Positions 51,450-64,000 of a stretch of DNA of 64,000 nt are shown piece after piece. The notes beneath the pieces are model-generated. The model saw only the letters and a list, made by a program, of their open reading frames with translations, made no database searches and had not been told where the DNA came from. Position 1 is the stretch's first letter. Each line of letters starts with the position of its first letter. A program made the position numbers and the translations under genes. Source of the DNA: Antitrichia curtipendula (Eukaryota > Streptophyta > Bryopsida > Hypnales > Leucodontaceae); assembly GCA_951230915.1 (NCBI GenBank), contig OX579639.1:13888001-13952000 (forward strand), written 5' to 3'.

Positions 51450-51470
51450 ACAGCCCTTTTTTTACTAGTG
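51450..51470 (-). repeat. Right terminal inverted repeat of CACTA element
   Basis: Exact reverse complement of the left terminus, ending TTTTTTTACTAGTG, followed directly by the ATA duplication. Confidence 0.97.
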
Positions 51471-52397
51471 ATAAAAGTTTAGCAAGAAGTACACCTTTGC
51501 ATTGAGAATTCTCCAATTATAAATCTTTTCATTTGGAAGTGAACCTTATCATGCCCAAATACATGTAGAATACTGAAACCCTCTGATGTCTAAGGGTTAT
51601 ATTACATTTATTGATGATACCAACGCATACGGAATTAGGTCAGTTCAATAGCTCAAGGGCTCGAACCAGCCAAGGAAAAGCGAGTGAGCAGCAGGCAAGT
51701 TCGGGGCAAGGTTTTTCTTGCACATTTCTGCAACGAGCTCCCGATACTCCGCAACTGCTTGATGCCATGCTTCCGTCTCAATTTTGAACTGCCGCATGTG
51801 CAGCTTCTCCTCCTTCACTCTAGCCTGCCTCCGCTCCTTGGCACGCTTCTTGGCTTCCGACACCTTGTCATCAACATCCTCTAGCGCAACCAGCACCTCC
51901 TCAGGCTTGTACTCCTCCTCCACCTCCTCAACTTCCTCCACCGCGCTCGCAAAAACGCGGCTGTAATCTAACGCCGTTCTATTATTATCCCTACTAACAT
52001 CCTGCAGGAACAGCCACGGCAAATTCACCACATTGTACAGCGCCGCATCGAGCGTTTGATCCACGCTCGTCTGATCCACCACCGATCGCATAAAGCTCCC
52101 TGCTGCTGCTGGCCTCACTTCTTTGTCCACCGCCCTGTCAAGCGCCGCTTGGCCCGCGGCCGTCGCCGCCGACCCCGACATCCATCGCACCTTGGAAAAC
52201 GGCGATTGTCTCGACAGCTGCCGCACCGCCGCCCTCCACATTCCGCACACTCTCACTGCACCACCAGTGATTCCCTCTCCCGATCACCAAACCCCAATCC
52301 TGGTCATAAACCTCTCATTCTCTCGCGTCAGGGCCTTAAACTTCACACAGAAAATTGCTGTCACCGCGGCGGCGACGAGGTGACGGAGGTGGACGCA

Positions 52398-52441
52398 ATG
52401 CGAGTGCGAGCGCGAGTGCGAGCGCGAGTGCAAGTGCAAGC
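52398..52441. repeat. GCGAGT/GCGAGC microsatellite upstream of RpoT
   Basis: Alternating six-base GCGAGT and GCGAGC units, ending in GCAAGT, lie about 160 bases upstream of the RpoT start codon (minus strand). They are probably in its leader or promoter. This is GC-rich sequence in an otherwise AT-rich window. Confidence 0.85.
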
Positions 52442-52699
52442 GTCTCTTCTCTGGCCTCTCTTCTCCTCTGGTTTCCTGCTGCAAGTAGAGACCTTGCGAG
52501 GTTTTGGCAAACTCTTCACTTGAGAGTGGACTTAGGGTTTAAGGGCCGGTGGTTTTCTCGGGGGCAGTGTGAACGGAGGCCTAGGGTTCGTTTGCTGATG
52601 TGGCGGAGGAGACCTTGCTGATGTGGCGACATTGGTCGGGCTACTGTGGCGGTGGAGTTTTTGCCGAGGTGGATTATGAGCGGCGAAGAGGAGAGCAGT

Positions 52700-55600
52700 G
52701 ATCCCAAAATCAATTTTTTATAATTAGTAGAAATGTTACAACCTACACTTTGAAGAAGTTGAGTAAGCTACTGTATCCTACGGTCAAGTTTCGCTTGAAA
52801 TGTTTCTAGAAATAGCTGCCAAAAAACTTGGAAAATTACCTTCAAAAACATCAAAATTTCAACAAGGTGAAAAACAAGATTTTCAAGAAATTTCTTTTTT
52901 TAAACATCTTGCCAAAGCTTTGTTTTGAAAATATCATCAATATTCAGTACAACAATGCTAATACTGATCCTGGGGTACGGTATTCAAGTACATAATAGAT
53001 GGAGATACCTAGGCCATATCCTACAGTATTCATGATGTATTTAGCTGATACCCCTATGTGATATCCACTGATATTATTTTAAAATGTAACTAACTACGTC
53101 TTATGTTGTTAGCATTGTGGCTAATATTCTTTAAAATTATTAAAATAACAATGTGTCATTAGCAGCCCAATTGTTCTTCTAGTTTTTCAGCTCATTCTAG
53201 ACAGTTTTGGAATCGCTGAAAGACTGTATTTTTTGCTATAGTGGAAGCACAATGGGAGAAAGATGTGAAGTACTTACTTTTGTACATAATTAATCTCATG
53301 GGGGGCTTTGCGTGATTTCAGGTAGCTTATGTCGATGTCAATTTAGATCCCAATTTTCTAAAAATTATAATAATAGTAGATGTGCATAACTGGTAGCTCT
53401 GCGGGGAAAAACAACTGTGAACACGGACGCATGAAACTAAAGTTATTGAGATTTGAAGTTCAAAACAAGGACTGCGGGCAGGGCAGGCAGGATACTGTAG
53501 ACTTTGAATAGTACCACTGTAGAGTTGAATAATACACTTTTTTGTGGCGGGTAGCATGTAGGAAAGTTTTTGGCAACCTTCATTATTTTACCTAAAGTTG
53601 CATAGAAATCAAGGCTTTTGCTTTTTTTTCAAACAAATCTACTATACTAAATGTGGTCGCCTCATAAAGTGATGCCACGTCGAATGTGGGGAAGTTGTGG
53701 TGAAGGCACATCGGCCAGGAGTAGCAACCAAGAGCTGGCATGTCAACAGCACGTTTTTGCAAAAAAAGTCATGAAACTGTAAAAGTCTGCAGTATTGAAG
53801 AAAAGTCGTGAAAAAGTACGAAGCCAATTGACAAGCCGTGAAACGTAAAAGGGAGAGAAAAGTTGCAAAAAAGTTAAAGGCTCCACAGGAGTGTGGATAA
53901 AAAAAGCCGCAATTAAAAGGCTCCTCACTGCTCAGTGTTAGTTGAACAACATAATTATTTGTTTCTTCTCCTTTGCAATGCATATTATATATGTTGCTGT
54001 AGCTGTTGACCAAATCTTAGATATAGTATTGGTACTTAGCATAAGTTTGCAATGGAAGGCGGTCCAAAATTGAACCATTTTGAGGATGTATTGTGATTTT
54101 GGAAATTATCCAAATTGTAAGCATAGATTTTATTTTTTCTTGAGGTAGAAAAGCTAAGCAAAATTTGAAAGAATAAATGTAGAAGTGTTTGTAAATACTT
54201 TAGCAATTGGTGTACACTGATAATGTTCATTATTGTAACCAGGCTAATTGTTTTGGAAATGCTATAACTTTTTACTTTCAAAGACTTTTTTTATCAAGAG
54301 CACATCTATCTATACTACTTAAGGAGGAGGATCATTGGAAATATAGTTGGTAAAAATATTCATAAGGAGTAAAAATTTACTGCAATTATTAAAAAATTAG
54401 TGTAGTTAACACTAATGAACATTATCAGTGTAGTGATCAAGCAATACACTAAAGGTGAAATATAATACTAATTGTAAACTTTAGTAAAGAGTTTGACAAA
54501 AAAAATTTACTTCTCCCTGATTAGTGTATGAATAGTAGAAAAGTGATTGGTGAACAGCCAATGCTTTCCATCATTAAGAACTTTGAAATGGTCATAGCTC
54601 GTTCAAAAATGATGAGGTGTTTTATGACTTTTGCATTTCTATAGATGTGGAAAAACACCTCATATGTTTAATTCAAGTACTATATAAGTGAGATATAGCC
54701 ATCAGAAGTTATTGGCGGCTAACAGTAATTGTGAAGCTATTCACATATAATGTACTGAAATGAATACACCATTTGCGCTTATACACTATAATATGGGATC
54801 ATTTTTGTAGTTAGGTTTATTTTACGTTAATTCTAATTTGAGTACATTTATCTATATTTGAGGGAGTACATAAATAAATAGACTTTCCTCCATTTTCATA
54901 TTTGGCATTAAGATGATCTTTTATCATACTTGGTAAGTTGGTAGTCACATTGGAGTTATTGAATAAATAAGTACTTGCCAAACCAAATTCAATTGTTTTA
55001 AAGTCCTTCTTGCTTTTACCTTGATCCTTTAAAAATGGAGGGACAAAAATATGGTTGATGAGGTAATATAAATTTGAACATTAGAATACATTGAATTTTG
55101 GACTATTTTTAAGTGAATGTTTTTGTTACCCCTTAGGAGATGTTCAAATTCCCTCAGGAGATGTTCAAAACAAAAAGTTTGTTATCAAGCATTCACTTGG
55201 AAGACAAATGTTTTTACTTGGACCAAAATTATTTTTGAAAATTGTATGGTCAAAATTCACAAATACTTCACAGTATCATTTTATAGCGGAAAAGAAGAAG
55301 GACTCCGGTCCTCGAAGGAGGCCGGCGTGAATATAGTGTTTGTTCATTTTAACTACTAATCCGATGTCTACAAGACAATAGATAGTGAATCTAGAGCTAC
55401 TCCCCCCTTTCAAAGGTGAACACTTTTCTAATCTTATAGAGGAACATAATAAGAAAATCCTACAAGTACATTCTTAAATGAGGATAGGAATGTGGTTGGA
55501 GAGGGATGGTTCAAGATGGGTTGCTATGTTACTCCATTGGGGACAACGGACCAACATACTAATATTTTTCTATTCATAGAAGAAGGCATGATTAGTCTAC

Positions 55601-57081
55601 CAACTATATGGAACTAGATCCAAAGATTATTTCCTAATTCAAAATAAAACTGCATTCCTAAGTGAATTGCTACTTTCTATACCCCTTGTCATTGCAAGTT
55701 TTTTTTCTTCTTATCCTAAACACCTCCATTACTTGTGATTTTTTGCATGCAATGACCTAACACAAGGTAGAAAATGAATCCATAAATTTTTGTTTCAATG
55801 GAAAAGTATGCCAATATCTTGAGTCAAAGTACACTGACCTTGTCCACGCTGGAAAAAACCACACAGCACTTTTCAAATGCGTGTATCTTACAATCCATGT
55901 GGCCAAGTTTTGAATTTGTTCTGAGAATCACCTTGTAGTAGTTAAATTGGAGATCTTACGGTTGAAAATAGAAAATTAATTGTTTTGCATTGTCATATCT
56001 TAGATAAGCGATTTTGAAGTGTTTTTGATGCAAAAATGTCAAGGAAATTTAGGATAATCATACTGCGACCCAGCCTCCACTTGCTTGCAGTATGTAGATG
56101 AGCTTGTATTGAGCCTGGAAGTGAATGACCATGCATTACAATAGTTTGGGTTCGAGTGATGCTGGAACAGCTCAATGGATCAAATGCATTATATTGTGTG
56201 TTCCTGAGCAGAATTGATGAATATTCCCGTATATACAATCACATGTATCAGGGTCGGAATCTACTCTTTTGACTGCTCAGAAGTCCTGCCTGAAATTGTA
56301 ATTTCTAGTAAGCCAGAACTACATTCTAAGTTTAAGCTGACATCTTATTATCCTACTCCACTTTAACTATCAAGTGCATAAGATCTCAAGAGTTATAGGT
56401 TTGGAACATGTCCACAGTCGCTCTGGAAGAATGTGATTTATAGCTAACGAGGAACTTGAAATGCATTTGGCGGCCGAGAGAGTGAGAATGACCACTTATA
56501 GAAAGAGTTAGAAGAACAAAAACACCACAATTACCTTGCCAAGGCCTTGTAGAAGTTGAAGGGTTAAGGTGAAAGCCAATTTGACAAAGTGAGTGTTCCT
56601 CTCTTAAGTAAAAAAGTGCAACATCCAGGTGATAATGGCAACATGTAACTTGTAAGGTAAAAACCAGCATTGATTGTCCGGCGTGTTGTCCAATTGACGA
56701 TATGTAGATTTGTAGTGCATTGCCCACTAGATTCATCTCAGTACAAGAAACAAAGGACACCAAGCATGGTGGAAAAAACAGAGGACTCACTTTGTGTCAC
56801 CATCAATTTCACCAAGCAAAGGCAAATCATGTCAATCACCCTCTGCGTCTGATCACTTCAAGTTGCTGTTGCACACTCGCTTCAGAGTGTAATCAAAATT
56901 GGTATCATGGGGACTTATCAAAAATGACAAACGTATTTCAAGGAGCAAAGTGTTGTATATAGAATATGTCATTTGTAAGGTTACATACTAAAATTAGACA
57001 CTTTGTTTCAACTAAACAAACGTGATAAGAAATTTTTCACACAAAGCAAGAATCGATAGAAACTTGAGCTGACTATAAAAG
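52700..57081. other. AT-rich intergenic region, no gene recognised
   Basis: Open frames here (for example 53,642-54,013 and 56,386-56,790 on the minus strand) have no recognisable motif and are not called. A short direct duplication (AGGAGATGTTCAAA, near 55,136 and 55,157) is present. No element ends were identified. Confidence 0.45.
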
Positions 57082-61357
<4,276 letters not shown>

Positions 61358-61358
61358 A

Positions 61359-61421
61359 ACCGACAACTTACCGGGGAGGGCTTGGCTCGAGTATAAAAGG
61401 CCTCCCCCCGAGGTTGTCGGT
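61359..61421. promoter_or_regulatory. TATA box inside an inverted repeat (possible LTR promoter)
   Basis: TATAAAAG (61,392-61,399) lies between ACCGACAAC...GGGGAGG (61,359-61,379) and CCTCCCCCC...GTTGTCGGT (61,402-61,421), which are inverted copies. Pyrimidine-rich sequence follows on the plus strand. This looks like a core promoter of an LTR or other element reading rightwards. No second LTR, primer-binding site or gag/pol frame was identified. Confidence 0.4.
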
Positions 61422-61841
61422 ACCCTCATTCTTATACCCTCACTCTCATTTTCTTTTCTCTTTGGTACTGACACGTTGTCAGACCAAACCTTATTTCCAT
61501 TTCCTTATTGTTGCTCTGTTGTGCTACCAACACGTTGTTGGAGCACTTTAAGCCAAAAATTGACTAATTCCTTCTATTTCTTTGCATTTTCCGCTAATTC
61601 TCTTGTGTTTTGAAGGACTAGAGGGTCCCTTCAAAACCTATTGCTTTCTTTTGAATTTGGAGGTTGAAAGCCCCAAAACTTTGATTCTTTGCTTAAGATT
61701 ACTTGAATACTAATCTATTGTAGCACGTGAACGCATTTGGTACTAAATACTTAAAGCGGCGAGGCTTGACCTTGCCAAAAGTATTTTAGACTAATTTCCT
61801 ACTCAAAGTTCGTTGTATAACGGAATTTGAGGTTTAATTGC

Positions 61842-61965
61842 TAATGTTCGGTTAAACACTTTCATGTGTACCTCCTTTAGCAGTTAATTGATTGACTTTG
61901 ACTTGAAATTTCGGAAGATTTGTTTCTAATGTTCGGTTAAACACTTTCATGTGTACCTCCTTTAG
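61842..61965 (+). repeat. 39-bp perfect direct repeat, 85 bp apart
   Basis: The 39 bases starting TAATGTTCGGTTAAACACTT occur at 61,842-61,880 and 61,927-61,965 without mismatch. Confidence 0.95.
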
Positions 61966-62002
61966 AATCTAACTTTCAAAATACTTAAATTGGCTTAAAA
62001 AG

Positions 62003-62190
62003 CTTCGTTTGTCCTGGGGTTGCTCCCGCGCGGCGAAGCTTTGACTTTTTGAACCCTGGAAACGGATACTTGAAACTTAAAATTGTTCGATTTGACCTGG
62101 GGTTGCCCCCGCACGGCGAAGCTTTGACTTTTTGAAAGTTAAGATTTGCCATTTAAAACTCAGATTTACCTCATACGGCGAAGCGTTGAC
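62003..62190 (+). repeat. Tandem CGGCGAAGC units (about 83-bp period)
   Basis: CCTGGGGTTGC followed by CGGCGAAGCTTTGACTTTTT occurs at 62,013 and 62,096. A third, partial unit (CGGCGAAGCGTTGACTT) lies at 62,176. Confidence 0.9.
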
Positions 62191-62603
62191 TTGGAATCTC
62201 AAAATAAGGTTCTTTTGAACCTTATTTAAAGTCCAAAAGTCGTTGTTTCATTTCTCTTTTGCATGGGCACATGGTGAAGGTATTTTCGCCTCCAAGTGGC
62301 CATTTTGTTGCCTTTAATTTGACAATTGTTGCTTTGTTTTTTCCTTTAATTTGCTAGATTCTAGTTTTATTTTTAAGAAGTCATAAAGTTCATTATTATT
62401 GTTGTTTCGTAATTTCAGTTTGAGAATTAATTCGCCTTTTATTTAGTCCTAATCTAGTGTTATTTTCTTTTTCAGTATTTGATCCATATAGTCACAAATT
62501 CAATATCTGAAATTTCCAAAATTTTCAGTCTTAATTGGATTATTTCTGAAAATTTCAGTCTATTAAATTTCAGTTTAAAGGCCATACAGTTCAAGGTAGC
62601 TGG

Positions 62604-62675
62604 GGAACGACTGCGGGAATGACTGCAGGAACGACTACAGGAACGACTGCGGGAACGACTACGGGAACGACTGCG
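62604..62675 (+). repeat. 12-bp minisatellite GGAACGACTGCG, six copies
   Basis: Six consecutive 12-base units, with changes only at a few positions (AATGAC, CTACAG, CTACGG variants). The multiple of three keeps frames open across the array, so short open frames here are artefacts of the repeat. Confidence 0.95.
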
Positions 62676-63150
62676 GCGGTTCTCAGACAAGGGGACGGGT
62701 ACCAGAGGCCGGTTCTTGGAGTAAGGAGGGTATCGGAAGGTGAGTGCAACCAGCACAACCAGTTCGAAAGTGAAGCCTGGACGATCATTCAATTGGGAAA
62801 GATTCTGAAAAGAGTCTAACAAGTACTGGGGTCCAAAGTCTGATTATTCAAACAACATTGCGGTAAGCAATATCATACAACATCTCTTGAATTTATAAAA
62901 TCTAAGTGATCATACAAAACTTGTAATTTCAATTACAAGAAGGGTAGGCTGTTGCTCGCCACCCCAACCTTTGATTTTTAAAACTAAAATTGAACACCGA
63001 GAATTTGAACTAACGCTCTCGATTCTTGAACCTCTCAAATTCTCTCTCCGCCATCGCCAAGAATTCAAACAACAACAACATCATAAGAAGTGGAAGAAAG
63101 CGAGATCATAAGAAGGTTAACAAGGAAGGACGAAGAATAAAGGAGTTAAG

Positions 63151-63330
63151 GTTAGTATCTTACTATTGAATTTTGGAATTGTTTTGATTATTCTATTCTT
63201 TTTGTTAGTATCTTACTATTGAAATTTGGATTGTTTTGATTATTCTATTCTTTTTGTTAGAATCTTACTATTGAAGTTTGGATTGTTTTGATTATTCTAT
63301 TCTTTCCGTTAGCATCTTACTATTGACGTT
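63151..63330 (+). repeat. 52-bp tandem repeat, about 3.5 copies
   Basis: GTTAGTATCTTACTATTGAA recurs at 63,151, 63,204, 63,256 and 63,308 with small changes, giving a 52-53-base period. Confidence 0.95.
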
Positions 63331-63748
63331 AGATTGTTTGGGTTGCAAAATTCCTTTTACTATTCATCGATAGATTTGTTTTGATTATTTTAGCTTATTT
63401 TATTAGATTACTATTCATTCGGTTTATTTTAGTTATTAATTAGGATTCCAAAGACAAATTAGTTGTTGTTTTGTTGTTTGAGTTTTGTTTTATTAGGCCT
63501 AATAAGCCAAATAGATACAAACAAACACCAACTAATATCTTGGAATATTTAACAAAATAACTATTAAATAATTGGCAATCGAATAAACTACTATTCATTG
63601 AAAACTTGGGAAAAATGAATTAAATTTATTATTAATTTCCTAAAATCAAAGGATTAGTTTTAAATTGCCAAAACTAACAAACTTGGACTTTTTAGATAGG
63701 TTTAGAAACAATAATACTAAGATTTCTTCCAAATACATGAAAGGCAAT

Positions 63749-63818
63749 GGAGAATTTCGAGGAGACGATTATGATGGTGTTTTGCGATGATGGGACGATC
63801 AACATTCTCGATACTGAG
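63749..63818 (+). CDS. Possible first exon of a gene running off the window
   Basis: ATG in GGCAATGGAG opens a frame MENFEETIMMVFCDDGTINILDTE that stops exactly at a GTATGA donor-like site. It is short, and no family is recognised. It could equally be chance. Confidence 0.2.
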
Positions 63819-64000
63819 GTATGAGTTTCCAAACTTTTCTTTTGTTTTCTCTTTTGCTTTCATTCTTTAAAAATTAGATTAGAAAACTAAAATTAACAAA
63901 ATTAGAAATCCGATAGCTAGTTAAAATTTAAAATCATTGGAAAACCTTAAAAAACTTAACTATAATCGTGAAAGTAATAATTAGATTAACTTTGAGTGAA

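Larger units (their letters stand above)
38052..51470. mobile_element. Complete 13,419-bp CACTA (En/Spm) transposon
   Basis: The left end CACTAGTAAAAAAAGGGCTG is matched exactly by the inverted right end at 51,450-51,470 (21 bases in all). Both sides are flanked by the 3-base duplication ATA (38,049-38,051 and 51,471-51,473). Inside each end are many short AGTCATT/AATGACT units. It encodes two divergently oriented genes: a TNP2-type transposase (minus, left half) and a TNPA/ORF1-type protein (plus, right half). The insertion lies in the first intron of RpoT; without it that intron would be about 280 bases. Perfect TIRs and duplication argue for a fairly recent insertion or preserved mobility in trans, while both genes carry nonsense codons. 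Confidence 0.95.
37161..52241 (-). pseudogene. Organellar phage-type RNA polymerase RpoT, 5' fragment split by transposons
   Basis: Exon 1 (52241-51652, 196 codons plus two bases) starts [20 protein letters not shown], a basic presequence of mitochondrial type. It ends in the RpoT-typical [20 protein letters not shown] and [16 protein letters not shown]. Exon 2 (37946-37161) supplies RDAIAQEQ, LPVDMLAVITMH and RLMSLLMSDQEHGCVKVLHA, all N-terminal-domain signatures of nucleus-encoded single-subunit RNA polymerases that transcribe mitochondrial or plastid genes. Without insertions the two exons join in phase (268 codons). Intron 1 holds the 13.4-kb CACTA element. Exon 2 is split by a 564-bp MITE, which brings an early stop at 37,741. 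The base pair after exon 1 is CT instead of GT, and a stop follows. Family members are about 1,000 residues; the catalytic palm and fingers exons are not seen in the 9.5 kb further downstream. The gene is almost certainly non-functional as drawn; identity is secure, fate is inferred. Confidence 0.85.

Noticed and set aside
52056..52621. Plus-strand frames rich in Arg, Pro and Ser
   Set aside because: They are shadows of RpoT exon 1 and of the GCGAGT microsatellite on the other strand.
62472..62822. Arg/Ser-rich and Thr/Gly-rich frames
   Set aside because: They are produced by the 12-base minisatellite, which keeps all frames open. No real protein signature.
62821..62850. Possible LTR primer-binding site (TACTGGGGTCC after AACA)
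   Set aside because: It begins with a TGG-like string after an AACA end, but I could not match it to a known tRNA 3' end and no LTR pair is present.

Overview
The window looks like a chromosome segment of a land plant, assembled from draft sequence: there is a 200-base run of N, split genes with canonical GT-AG introns, a TOPLESS-family corepressor module, an organellar phage-type RNA polymerase (RpoT) with a mitochondrial-type presequence, and a CACTA (En/Spm) transposon. The low GC, long repeat-filled spacers and TNP2 style make a non-seed plant (fern, lycophyte or bryophyte) plausible, but this is only a weak inference. No rRNA, tRNA or CRISPR array was recognised.

Positions 1-27,500 are an AT-rich nest of repeats with no recognisable protein gene. 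Three long repeat types recur here. I call them alpha (about 1-3,530, 14,160-17,740, and inverted at 8,655-10,340), beta (about 3,400-8,650 and 21,160-24,640) and gamma (about 11,883-13,690 and 19,380-20,226). Because the copies can be compared, some contain insertions that others lack. Four non-autonomous DNA transposons are defined this way: a hAT-like element (9,876-10,185), a 744-bp element (3,590-4,333) and two members of a TTAA-flanked family whose ends begin CCC (5,426-5,830 and 12,252-13,135).

Positions 27,590-30,633 (minus) carry an eight-exon open gene of about 498 codons. Its last seven exons encode the second WD40 propeller of a TOPLESS/TPR corepressor. Its first exon replaces the LisH/CTLH and first propeller with an unrelated domain ending in half of an F-box-like motif.

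Positions 37,161-52,241 (minus) hold the 5' part of an RpoT gene. Intron 1 contains a complete 13,419-bp CACTA transposon (38,052-51,470; perfect TIRs, ATA target duplication). Exon 2 is split by a 564-bp hAT-like MITE with an 8-bp target duplication. The exon 1 donor is non-canonical, and no catalytic-domain exons follow in the window, so this is probably a dead gene. The CACTA element carries a head-to-head gene pair: TNP2-like transposase (minus) and a TNPA/ORF1-like gene (plus). Both are broken by nonsense codons of the C-to-T kind expected from decay of methylated DNA.

Positions 57,082-59,142 (minus) hold an uninterrupted Prp43-type DEAH helicase reading frame with one in-frame TAG and altered motifs, a likely pseudogene. 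The right end (59,143-64,000) is repeat-rich, with a TATA box inside an inverted repeat, several tandem arrays, and possibly the first exon of a gene running off the edge.
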